From assembly GCA_024281315.1 (NCBI GenBank), contig JAJSAE010000009.1, positions 1-41,320 on the forward strand: DNA of 41,320 bases. The letters run 5' to 3'. The position numbers were made by a program, and so were the translations under genes. Positions 29,636-37,986 of this stretch are shown piece by piece. The DNA is from an archaeon (GTDB taxonomy: Archaea; Thermoplasmatota; Thermoplasmata; JAJSAE01). Each line of letters opens with the position of its first letter. The first letter of the stretch is position 1. The notes under the pieces were generated by a model that saw nothing but the letters and a program-made list of their open reading frames with translations, was not told the DNA's origin and made no database searches.

Positions 29636-30499
29636 ATGCTCGGAGAACTCCTGATAATCGGGGCCACTGTTCTGTGGGGTCTGTCCAATATTCTTCTCAA
29701 GATGGGCATAGGCCGCGGCATGGCACCGGAAACGGCAAATGCGGTTCAGACGGGCACAAGTGCGATTTTCATGGTTCTCATATGGCTGGTCGTTCTGGCC
29801 CTAGGAGTAATCCCGTTTCCGGTGATTGACCCCTCTTCTCTCCTGTTCCTGCTGGTGGGCACCTTTGTGGGCCTCGGCCTCGGAACCACCCTTTATCTCA
29901 TGGGATTAAAGCACATCGATGCGTCCATGGCCTCTCCCATCTCCTCTACGGGCCCTTTCTTTGTTATCATCATGGCCATTCTTTTTCTTAACGAAAGCAT
30001 CACTACACTCCTTATCATAGGTGCCGTTCTCATATTCCTCGGTGTCGCTTTCATCGGGAGAAATAAAGGGGAAAAAAAGGTGTCCAGAAGGGGCGTTGTT
30101 CTGGTTGGTGTTGCTCCGGTGTTCTGGGCCATAACCGTGATCTGCTACAAAATCGCCCTTGCGGACATGGATGTGTTCACCGCCAACGCCATACGGATGA
30201 CAGCTCTCGGCCTCTCCCTATGCATCTATGTCACTCTGAATGGGCAGGGGTGCATGGCCAGCGGCAGAAAAGCCTTCCTTCTCGTCTCCGGTGCGGGAAT
30301 GGCCAATTATGTCATAGGCGGCACGATGTTCCTTGTGGGCCTCATGATGATAGGCGCATCCCGGGCATCCCCCATATCCTCCGGCACGCCGTTCTTTACC
30401 ATGCTATTTGCGTACATGTTTTTGAAGGAGAAACTGCGGAGCACATACATCGTCGGCGGGATTTTGATAGTTGCGGGCGTGATTCTCATCTCCCTCTAA
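29636..30499 (+). CDS. EamA-family (DMT superfamily) transporter
   Basis: A 287-residue membrane protein with about ten hydrophobic segments in two homologous EamA halves. The halves share the pattern ASMASPISSTGPFFVIIMAI and ASRASPISSGTPFFTMLFAY, each followed by a charged loop and a final helix (NESITTLLIIGAVLIFLGVA and KEKLRSTYIVGGILIVAGVI). Substrates of this family are diverse small metabolites and cannot be read from sequence. GAAGGTG lies upstream of the ATG. It is last in a run with the deaminase-fold and MTH1187 genes. Confidence 0.88.
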   Translation: MLGELLIIGATVLWGLSNILLKMGIGRGMAPETANAVQTGTSAIFMVLIWLVVLALGVIPFPVIDPSSLLFLLVGTFVGLGLGTTLYLMGLKHIDASMASPISSTGPFFVIIMAILFLNESITTLLIIGAVLIFLGVAFIGRNKGEKKVSRRGVVLVGVAPVFWAITVICYKIALADMDVFTANAIRMTALGLSLCIYVTLNGQGCMASGRKAFLLVSGAGMANYVIGGTMFLVGLMMIGASRASPISSGTPFFTMLFAYMFLKEKLRSTYIVGGILIVAGVILISL

Positions 30500-30505
30500 T
30501 TCGCA

Positions 30506-30515
30506 AACTATAAAT
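30506..30515 (+). promoter_or_regulatory. TATA-like box for leaderless aconitase X gene
   Basis: ACTATAAATC is centred about 27 nt before ATG 30538, giving the dehydratase genes their own promoter, separate from the EamA gene that ends just upstream. Confidence 0.55.
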
Positions 30516-30537
30516 CCTCCTCCGCAATCCTGCACCC

Positions 30538-31719
30538 ATGTATCTCAGCAGGGAAGAGGAAAGGATGCTGGCCGGCGAGGAAGGGGAGGCCGTCAGGAAA
30601 TCCATGGAGATTCTGGTAACCCTCGGCGACATCTACGGGGCCGGGCGGCTGATTCCGGTTAAGAGCGCGCAGGTCTCCGGTGTTTCCTACAAGACCATCG
30701 GTGATGCTGGCCTCGAATATCTCGAAGACCTCTCCGCCGATGCGAAGGTTCGCATAAGGACCACGCTCAACCCCCCCGGAATGGATATGGAGCAGTGGAA
30801 GGAACTGTATGTTCCGGAGGATTTTGCAGAGAAGCAGATGCGGATACTAAACGCATACGCAAAGATGGGAATAGAACTCTCCTGCACCTGCACCCCGTAT
30901 CTGGCCGGAAACCGCCCGAAGGCAGGGGAACATCTGGCATGGGCCGAGTCCTCCGCAGTTTCCTTTGCCAACTCTGTTCTCGGTGCCAGAACGAACAGGG
31001 AAGGGGGGCCGTCCGCCCTTGCCGCTGCGATAACCGGAAGGACCGCCGAGTTCGCCCTTCACCTAAATGAGAACAGGAAGGCCACCGTAATATTCGATGT
31101 GAATTTTGAGCCGGATTATTTCGATTATGCCATGCTGGGCGTGGTGGCCGGAAGGATTGCAGGCGGAGGTGTGCCGTACTTCAGGGGTATAAAGCAGGCG
31201 TCGGAGGACAGCCTTAAATCCCTTGGTGCCGCAATGGCCGCCTCTGGCTCCGTTGCTCTCTATCATGTGGAAGGCATTACACCGGAATATGGAACCGCCC
31301 TTCCCGATAAAGATGGAGTGAAAAGGATACCCGTGGAAGAAGGGATGCTGGAGGATGAAAGGGAAAAAATAACCACTGCCGATGATGTGGAGCTCATAAC
31401 CGTTGGCTGCCCCCATTCTTCGCCGGAGGAATTGAGGAACATAGCCGCCTTTCTGAGAGGAAAGAAACGGAAGGACAAGGTAGAACTGTGGGTATATACC
31501 AGCAGGGTTGTGAAGGAGACGGAAAGGGAGGCAGTGGACATAATCGAGCAGTACGGAAAGGTTGTTGCGGACACCTGCATGGTTGTCTCCCCTCTGGAGG
31601 TCCGCTTTCGTTCGGTCGGAACCAATTCGGGCAAGGCGGCCAGCTATCTTCCGGGCCTATGTCATCAGAATGTTCTCTTTGCCGACCTGAAGACGCTTCT
31701 GGGGATGGTGGTGGAATGA
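30538..31719 (+). CDS. Phosphomevalonate dehydratase, large subunit (aconitase X catalytic, DUF521)
   Basis: With its small subunit this [4Fe-4S] enzyme dehydrates (R)-5-phosphomevalonate to trans-anhydromevalonate 5-phosphate in the archaeal mevalonate pathway. The 393-residue protein has the AcnX opening LSREEERMLAGEEGEAVRKS, the block IELSCTCTPYL, GARTNREGGPSALAAAITGR, and the likely cluster cysteines in SCTCTP, VGCPHSSPEEL and VADTCMVVSPL. Length fits the large subunit of the split enzyme. The stop overlaps the small-subunit start by ATGA, ensuring coupled synthesis. With HmgA earlier in the window it indicates the archaeal variant of the pathway. Confidence 0.92.
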   Translation: MYLSREEERMLAGEEGEAVRKSMEILVTLGDIYGAGRLIPVKSAQVSGVSYKTIGDAGLEYLEDLSADAKVRIRTTLNPPGMDMEQWKELYVPEDFAEKQMRILNAYAKMGIELSCTCTPYLAGNRPKAGEHLAWAESSAVSFANSVLGARTNREGGPSALAAAITGRTAEFALHLNENRKATVIFDVNFEPDYFDYAMLGVVAGRIAGGGVPYFRGIKQASEDSLKSLGAAMAASGSVALYHVEGITPEYGTALPDKDGVKRIPVEEGMLEDEREKITTADDVELITVGCPHSSPEELRNIAAFLRGKKRKDKVELWVYTSRVVKETEREAVDIIEQYGKVVADTCMVVSPLEVRFRSVGTNSGKAASYLPGLCHQNVLFADLKTLLGMVVE

Positions 31720-32540
31720 TTATTGAGGGCAGAAGGGTCTATCCTATGGGCGGCATAAAGGAAAGAGGGGGGCTGATTGTTGACCGCGGAGAGGTTGTTG
31801 TTTCTCCCTCTCCCGTATCCTTTCTTGGCGGCGTGGACCCGCAAACAGGGATAATAACGGATGGCGAGGCGAAAGGGAAGAGTATCGCAGGAAAGGTATT
31901 TGTGTTTCCGGAAGGAAGAGGCAGTACTGTTGGTTCCTATGTCATGTATGGTCTCAAACGCTATGGAAACGCGCCTCTGGCCGTTGTAAACCGCAGAAGC
32001 GAGATAATCGTAACGGTGGGGGCCATAATATCCGGGATTCCTCTGTTTGACAGAGTGGATACTTCTCTGTTTCTGGACGGAGATATTCTATCCATTCGGG
32101 GTGATGGTAGTATGGAATTGCATGATGTTGATGTGAAAGATGCAGTAACCGTAATTCTGAGAAGCAGAGAAAAGATTCTCATACTGAAAAGAAGTGATAA
32201 AGTGGGGTCGTGCAGGGGGAGATGGGCAGGAGTGTCCGGCCATGTGGAGGATGAAGACGGGAGTTTTTCGGCCAGAGGCATAACAGAAGTGAAGGAAGAG
32301 ACCGGTATGCAGGCAAATATTGTCAGGGAAGGTCCTGTTTTAGACATCAGGGATACCTGCGGCGAGAAAAAGAGGATATGGAGGATACACCCTTTTCTTG
32401 CGGATGTCAGCAGTGAAGATGCGGACAGAATGAGAATAGACTGGGAACACACGGAGTACAGATGGATAAGGCCAGAAGAACTGGACAGCTATCATACCGC
32501 GCCCGGTCTTGCCGATGTGGTCAAACTTTTGCTCACTTAA
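31716..32540 (+). CDS. Phosphomevalonate dehydratase small subunit (DUF126) fused to a Nudix domain
   Basis: A 274-residue two-domain protein. Residues 1-136 are the AcnX swivel domain: GRRVYPMGGIKERGGLI, TDGEAKGKSIAGKVFVFPEG, and RGSTVGSYVMYGL with the catalytic-type serine. The normal small subunit ends about there. Residues 137-274 form a Nudix domain: VTVILRSREKILILKR, GRWAGVSGHVEDEDG, then TEVKEETGM, an incomplete Nudix box in which the usual REUxEE begins with Thr for Arg, and YRWIRPEEL at the end. Nudix enzymes cleave nucleoside diphosphates or, as type 1 IPP isomerase, isomerise isopentenyl diphosphate. The altered box makes activity uncertain. The DNA shows one continuous frame. Confidence 0.88.
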   Translation: MIIEGRRVYPMGGIKERGGLIVDRGEVVVSPSPVSFLGGVDPQTGIITDGEAKGKSIAGKVFVFPEGRGSTVGSYVMYGLKRYGNAPLAVVNRRSEIIVTVGAIISGIPLFDRVDTSLFLDGDILSIRGDGSMELHDVDVKDAVTVILRSREKILILKRSDKVGSCRGRWAGVSGHVEDEDGSFSARGITEVKEETGMQANIVREGPVLDIRDTCGEKKRIWRIHPFLADVSSEDADRMRIDWEHTEYRWIRPEELDSYHTAPGLADVVKLLLT

Positions 32541-32599
32541 TTCTTTTCGTATTCGCGCAATCAAAAGATTTATAAAGGACTTATGCGTATGGATATAAC

Positions 32600-33655
32600 A
32601 TGGATATCGGAAAATTCACCGATAAGGAGCGGTTGGTCTTCTACAACCTGCTGAAATATCCAGATTATGGGGATAAAAAAATCTCCGAGGTCAGCGGAGT
32701 CAAGGCATCCACCGTTAGCGCAATAAAACGAAGGTTCAAGGAAGAGGGCCTGTTCAGGAGTATAATTATTCCCGCCATTAACAAGATTGGTTATGAGCTT
32801 ATAATGGTGTCATACGGTCGGTTCAGTCCTACGGCGGACAGAAAGGCAAAAGAAGCATATTTCCGAAAAATAAGCGAGGATAAGAACATCTTTTATGCGG
32901 TAGAGGGGGGAAACATAGTCTTTATTATATCCGTGGCCCGCAATTACAGTGAGGTCAAGAAGACAATAGATTCCTACACATACTTCCTGAACGCTCACAA
33001 TCTGGCCGATAACACCGACTGGCACTTTCTTCTCTTTCCGTTTGAAGTCTCCAAGCTTATCAATTACTTCGACTACCATCACATATTCGCCCAGATGTTT
33101 GATATGGAGGACAGCGTGGATGTGGATGTCGGCTATGAGGATTGCACCCCCTACCACCTCAGCAAAAAGGAAAAGCAGGCCCTCTATGGCATGATCAAGT
33201 TTCCGGATAAAAACGATCTCGATATTGCCCGGGAAATGGCTCTTTCCCGTCAGGGCTTCTCAAACATGAAAAGCAGATTCAAAGAGGTCGGTCTTGTCAG
33301 CAGAAAGAATGTTCTGGACCTTCAGAAGCTCGGTATTGACATACTGGCTCTTTCCCACTCGCGCTTCAATCCCCGTACCCCACTCAAGGAAAGGAGTTAC
33401 GGCATAAGAAAAATACTGGAATCGACACCGCAGTTACTCATGCTGTCGGGAAATTTTGAAAACCTCATGGTCGGAGCGTTCAGAAACTACGAACACTTCA
33501 ACAGAGTGAAACTGAATGCACTGAAAATATACAGGGAGCATGACTTCCTCCGGGGAGAACCGGACATAACGCTGATCCCCATGCAGTCTGCAAGAATAAT
33601 AAAGGAACTGGACTTCTCCGAAATAATGGAGCAGGTGCTGAACCTGGAGAGGTAG
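32600..33655 (+). CDS. Tandem-duplicated winged-helix regulator
   Basis: A 351-residue protein made of two related halves. Half 1 (about 1-165) starts TDKERLVFYNLLKYPDYGDK with HTH VSGVKASTVSAIKRRFKEEG. Half 2 (about 175-351) starts SKKEKQALYGMIKFPDKND with HTH MALSRQGFSNMKSRFKEVG. After each HTH comes a strand-rich Lrp-like sensor part (YELIMVSYGRFSP and DILALSHSRFNPR). The architecture is that of an Lrp-type protomer dimer fused into one chain. No effector is evident. The start is leaderless: GATTTATAAA (32565-32574) lies about 27-30 nt upstream. It converges on ileS with a T-rich gap. Confidence 0.75.
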   Translation: MDIGKFTDKERLVFYNLLKYPDYGDKKISEVSGVKASTVSAIKRRFKEEGLFRSIIIPAINKIGYELIMVSYGRFSPTADRKAKEAYFRKISEDKNIFYAVEGGNIVFIISVARNYSEVKKTIDSYTYFLNAHNLADNTDWHFLLFPFEVSKLINYFDYHHIFAQMFDMEDSVDVDVGYEDCTPYHLSKKEKQALYGMIKFPDKNDLDIAREMALSRQGFSNMKSRFKEVGLVSRKNVLDLQKLGIDILALSHSRFNPRTPLKERSYGIRKILESTPQLLMLSGNFENLMVGAFRNYEHFNRVKLNALKIYREHDFLRGEPDITLIPMQSARIIKELDFSEIMEQVLNLER

Positions 33656-33672
33656 CTCCTTCTATTTCTCTA

Positions 33673-33687
33673 TATTTTCGTTTTTTT
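33673..33687. terminator. Oligo-T tract between convergent genes
   Basis: TATTTTCGTTTTTTT directly after the regulator stop is the kind of T-tract that terminates archaeal transcription on the plus strand. It touches the ileS stop (TAA at 33686-33688, minus strand). Confidence 0.5.
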
Positions 33688-36600
33688 ACCTCAGTGTTAC
33701 ATCCACTTCTCTTTCCAGAAGATTCAACTGGTGCTTTTCAAGAGTGAGCGGGTTCACGGAAAGCATGAGTATGGACTGATTTATCGCCACCTGATCTCTC
33801 AGGGATTGTATGAGCCTCAGAACGGTCAGGAACTTGTTGTTTGTTATGAGGAATTCAAGTCCGTCCAGAAGTATTATCCCTCCTTCGCCTGCCAGAAACT
33901 GCTCAATATGCATACTCATCTTCTCAAGGTCTTTGGGCCGTATGGCGTTCTCTTTTCCCACATTTGACAGCCAGAGTATGGGGAGACTTCCCAGCTCATA
34001 CTTCGATTTTATCTTTGCGGGATACTGTCTTGTTATGCAGAAGGCTTTCATTCCCTGCTTGATTCCGTCCTGCAGGAGCGTGTATGCCCTGTTTGTTCTC
34101 TCTTCCTCTATCAGATATGTGAAGGATTTCTGGAGTTCCACCTTCTCATCCTGCTTATCCTTATTGGATATTACGGGGGTGTCGCAAACAGGACAGACCC
34201 TGTCCTCCGGTGATAGTTTCGCCCCGCAAACCCTGCAAACGCCGGGCCCCTGCTTGCCAGTCTCGCTCTTTACATACGAGACAACGGCGGAGCCAAGCTT
34301 ATTCCCAAAACCGTTTATTTTTGAGATATCTTCTGGTGTTATCCCCTTTAGTTTTTCCACGCTGGTGTATCCTGCTTTGTATAGAAGCTCTGCCTTTGCC
34401 GGGCTTATCTGGGGAATCCTTGAGAGGAAATCAATCAATTCCTTCTCGGTGTCTCCGGTTTCTTTTATTTCCGGTTCTGCCTGCTCTTCTTCTCCCACAA
34501 AAGGTGTTCCGCAGCGCGGGCACCCCTTCTCCTCGGCAGAGACAATGGCGCCGCATACGGGGCACTGCTGCTCGTTTTCGGACAGGTGCTCCTTTTCAAA
34601 GTAATTTCTTATTCTTCTGGCAAGTGCTCGCCCGATCCTATCGTTCCCGGCCAGTTCTTCATATGAAGCATTTTTGAGCTCTTCGAATCTCTGATAACCG
34701 GAATCAAAGAGCATTTCGGCCCTTTCTCTGTTTATGCCAGGGATATCCATCATACTCGCGATTGCTTCTTTCATGTGGAGAGAACTTACACCAATCACAA
34801 CGGGATTCCCTTCGATATCCCACTCGATTATGTACTCGCCATCCACCTCTTCTTTGAACTCCATCTGGCGCGCTCTTGTCTCCTTCTTGATGTGGGGAAT
34901 CCATCTTTTTATCAGTTCTTCCACCTCTTCCGGAGCGTTAATCTCCACTCTAACATACTCTTCCACATCAAGTTTCATCTCTTTTCTCATCTGCTGGATT
35001 CTGCGGATTATCTCCCTCGAAAGACCTTCCGCTCTTATCTCGTCGGTCACCTCGAAATCTATGTAAAGAGTGCCGCCGCTAAATTCCGAAGCAACGACAT
35101 CGTTGGGAAGGCGCATGGAGAACGACACCATATTCGGCTCAACATCAAGTGTCTGTCCCTCTATTCCTATCTTATAACTCCCTTTTTCGATGGCTTCTTT
35201 CACCTTCCTCGCATCTCTTGTTCTGAGAATCGCCGCAATCTTGCTCGACCATGCACGATAAACCCTTCCTATGGCGTCCGGATTCGGAACTACGCTGAGT
35301 TCCATTTCCTCCCATTCCATGCCCGGTTTGACTGTTTCCAGTTTCTTGGTATTGCTCTGCTGGAGAAGCGGCCCTTTGAATGTCTCCACCGCCTTCAAAA
35401 TCTCCTCGTTTTTTGACCTTACAACAACTCTCTTCAGCGGCTTCCTCAGTTTAACACCCTTTTCCTGCCTTTCCTTCGAAATAACCTCCACGATTTCTCT
35501 AACGATATTCATACCCTCTTCCAGTTCGGAGGAAATCCATGTAGCATCCCCCCTGGGCCAATCTGCCATGTGAACGCTGAGAAACTTGCCGGATAGATTC
35601 TGATATATTTCCTCGGATATGTACGGGATTATTGGGGCGGAGAGGCGTATAACCGTCAGGAGCGCATCATAGACAACCATGTAGGCCGCTATCTTGTCCT
35701 TATCGTCTCCTTCCTTCCACATTCGATCCCGAATTAGCTTGATATACCATCTGGAGAGGTCCTCGTTTATGAAGTCACCTATGGCTCTGACCGCTTTGTG
35801 CAGCTCGTAAACCTCAAAGTAATGAGTTACTATCTTTTTGAGATTTTCTGTTCTGGAGCGCATCCATCTGTCCTCGGGTTTTAGAGAATCTTCAAGGTCA
35901 TCGAAGGAATAGCGGTCGGGATTGAAGCTGTCCAGAGCCATGTACATGCTGGAGAACTTATAGACATTCCACAGAATATCGATGGTCTTTCTGGCAGCCC
36001 TCACTCCCTCGTCCTGAAATGAAAGGTCGTCCCAGGGGGCTCCCGCATATAGCAGATACCAGCGCAAGCTGTCGACACCGTATTTCTCGGTAACCTTCAG
36101 CGGTTTAACCGTATTTCCCCTGCTTTTAGACATGGGAAGTCCTTTTGAATCCAGAACCCAGCCGTGCATCAGGACGGAATCGTAGGGTGCTCTGTCAAAA
36201 GATATTACTCCTGCGGCAAGTTGAGAGTAGAACCATCCTCTTGTCTGATCATGTGCCTCGCAGATCCAGCGGGTCGGCCACCATCTGTCGAACTCCTCCG
36301 TACTTCCGGGATAACCCAGCTGGGCCCATGCGGAAACGCCGGAATCAAACCAGACATCCAGCACATCAGGAACCCTTTTCATCTCACCTCCGCACTTCTC
36401 GCATTTGAAGATTATTCTATCAATCCCAGGGCGGTGCAGGTCCATATCGTCCGAGTAGTTCTCTCCGTTCTTTAGGTCTTTTCTGGTGGAAACAACTCTT
36501 TTACTTCCGCACTTATCACACACCCACACAGGCATAGGGATGCCCCAGTATCTCTGGCGGGATATGCACCACTCTCTTGCGTTTAGAACCCAGTCATACT

Positions 36601-37939
36601 CCCTGGAGGAACCCGCCCATTCTGGATGCCACTGCACCCGTTCCACTTCGTCCAGCATCTTCTTCTTGATCTTCGGCACATTGATGAACCACTGGTCGGT
36701 CTTGCGATAGATGATGGGAGTTTTACACCGCCAGCAGTGCCCGTATCGGTGGCTTATTTTCCCGGAAGCAAGAAGGACTCCGGTATTTTCAAGGTCTTCG
36801 AGAATAACCGCGTTTGCCTTTTTCACATTCATTCCAGCATATTTCTGACCCACCTCATCGGTGTATCTTCCGTCGGTTGTTACGGGACAGAACGCTTCCA
36901 GTCCGTATTTTGCGCCCATCTCAAAATCTTCCGGGCCGTGACCCGGTGCGATGTGAACGCAGCCCGTGTTCTCTGCGGCAACCGTATCCGAAAGTATAAC
37001 CTTGTGGGTCCACTTCCCTTCCACCTCTTTCTGATGGGGGACGATATGTTCGAGAGGATGAATATATGCCATCTCGGCCAGAAACTCTCCCTGTATCTCG
37101 TCGATAATCTTGAACGATTTGTAGTGGCCCGCCTTGAGAACATCCTTGAATGTCTCCTTAAGCAGGTAGAGAACATCCTTTTCTCCGCCGTCTTTTGTTG
37201 CCCTCACCTTAACATATATGAGATTCGGATGAACCGCCACGGCCATATTCCCGGGGATTGTCCACGGGGTGGTGGTCCATATCACGATGTATTCATCTTC
37301 CGTTCCTCTGACCCTGAATCTTATATAAACGGACGGGTCCTCTTCATCCCAATACTCCAGTTCGGCCTCCGCCAGAGCTGTCTCGCACCTCGGGCACCAC
37401 TGAAGAACTCTCTTGGAGCGAGTCAGGAGCCCTCCGTCATTTGCCTTCTTTACGGTCCACCATGCAGCCTCTATGAATTTCTCATCTATGGTGAGATAGG
37501 GGTTATTCCAGTCCATCCAGACCCCGAGAGATGCGAACTCCTCGCTCATGTTTTTCTGCAGTTCAAGAGCGTATGACCTGCACTCTTTCACGAATTTATC
37601 AATGCCAATCTCCTCAATCTCCCTCTTTGTCTTTACATGTAGTTTCTTTTCAACCTGAACCTCTATCGGAAGACCGTGCATATCGAAGCCGGGCTGGTCC
37701 CGGACATTGTAGTTCTTCATGCGCAGATAGCGGATAACCGTGTCCTTAATCACCTTGTTCAGGGCGGTGCCCATGTGTATATGTCCTGTAGTGTATGGGG
37801 GGCCGTCAACAAAGAAGTAGTCTTCCCCTCCCTTTCTGAACTCCACGGTCTTTTCATACGCATTCTTTTCCCTCCAGAATGCGCTTATCTCCGTTTCTAC
37901 CGACGATGGGTTATATCTGCCTTCGACCTGTCTTATCAT
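33686..37939 (-). CDS. ileS: Isoleucyl-tRNA synthetase with C-terminal HhH/zinc-ribbon/DUF835 extension
   Basis: IleRS charges tRNA-Ile. Residues 1 to about 1055 are a complete archaeal/eukaryotic-type enzyme: YTTGHIHMGTALNKV (HIGH motif), the editing domain, the CxxC pairs VCDKCGSKR and KCEKCGGEM, GLPMSKSRGN (KMSKS motif) and the anticodon-binding region. The chain then continues for some 360 residues: a helix-hairpin-helix module (MDIPGINRERAEMLFDSGYQ, from about 1064), a zinc ribbon (CPVCG...CPRCG, 1126-1144), a second HhH module (ISPAKAELLYKAGYTSVEKL), a second ribbon (CRVCG...CPVCD, about 1235-1253) and a DUF835 domain (FTYLIEEERTNRAY ... GGIILLDGLEFLITNN ... ILMLSVNPLTLE, about 1267-1417). 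Normal archaeal IleRS stops near 1050. There is no internal stop or obvious new start with a promoter at the junction. Confidence 0.95.
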   Translation of the reverse strand: MIRQVEGRYNPSSVETEISAFWREKNAYEKTVEFRKGGEDYFFVDGPPYTTGHIHMGTALNKVIKDTVIRYLRMKNYNVRDQPGFDMHGLPIEVQVEKKLHVKTKREIEEIGIDKFVKECRSYALELQKNMSEEFASLGVWMDWNNPYLTIDEKFIEAAWWTVKKANDGGLLTRSKRVLQWCPRCETALAEAELEYWDEEDPSVYIRFRVRGTEDEYIVIWTTTPWTIPGNMAVAVHPNLIYVKVRATKDGGEKDVLYLLKETFKDVLKAGHYKSFKIIDEIQGEFLAEMAYIHPLEHIVPHQKEVEGKWTHKVILSDTVAAENTGCVHIAPGHGPEDFEMGAKYGLEAFCPVTTDGRYTDEVGQKYAGMNVKKANAVILEDLENTGVLLASGKISHRYGHCWRCKTPIIYRKTDQWFINVPKIKKKMLDEVERVQWHPEWAGSSREYDWVLNAREWCISRQRYWGIPMPVWVCDKCGSKRVVSTRKDLKNGENYSDDMDLHRPGIDRIIFKCEKCGGEMKRVPDVLDVWFDSGVSAWAQLGYPGSTEEFDRWWPTRWICEAHDQTRGWFYSQLAAGVISFDRAPYDSVLMHGWVLDSKGLPMSKSRGNTVKPLKVTEKYGVDSLRWYLLYAGAPWDDLSFQDEGVRAARKTIDILWNVYKFSSMYMALDSFNPDRYSFDDLEDSLKPEDRWMRSRTENLKKIVTHYFEVYELHKAVRAIGDFINEDLSRWYIKLIRDRMWKEGDDKDKIAAYMVVYDALLTVIRLSAPIIPYISEEIYQNLSGKFLSVHMADWPRGDATWISSELEEGMNIVREIVEVISKERQEKGVKLRKPLKRVVVRSKNEEILKAVETFKGPLLQQSNTKKLETVKPGMEWEEMELSVVPNPDAIGRVYRAWSSKIAAILRTRDARKVKEAIEKGSYKIGIEGQTLDVEPNMVSFSMRLPNDVVASEFSGGTLYIDFEVTDEIRAEGLSREIIRRIQQMRKEMKLDVEEYVRVEINAPEEVEELIKRWIPHIKKETRARQMEFKEEVDGEYIIEWDIEGNPVVIGVSSLHMKEAIASMMDIPGINRERAEMLFDSGYQRFEELKNASYEELAGNDRIGRALARRIRNYFEKEHLSENEQQCPVCGAIVSAEEKGCPRCGTPFVGEEEQAEPEIKETGDTEKELIDFLSRIPQISPAKAELLYKAGYTSVEKLKGITPEDISKINGFGNKLGSAVVSYVKSETGKQGPGVCRVCGAKLSPEDRVCPVCDTPVISNKDKQDEKVELQKSFTYLIEEERTNRAYTLLQDGIKQGMKAFCITRQYPAKIKSKYELGSLPILWLSNVGKENAIRPKDLEKMSMHIEQFLAGEGGIILLDGLEFLITNNKFLTVLRLIQSLRDQVAINQSILMLSVNPLTLEKHQLNLLEREVDVTLR

Positions 37940-37986
37940 TTTAACCGTCAGGGGATTAGAAATCTGGTATAAAAAGGTACCCTGCC

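Noticed and set aside
34775-34800. Separate DUF835 gene downstream of ileS
   Set aside because: The frame is continuous from IleRS into the HhH and DUF835 parts, with no stop and no TATA-like box or ribosome site at the junction, so a fusion is reported instead.
36626-37576. Plus-strand open frame of 316 codons opposite ileS
   Set aside because: Shadow of the conserved IleRS catalytic and editing regions; no promoter, ribosome site or family resemblance.
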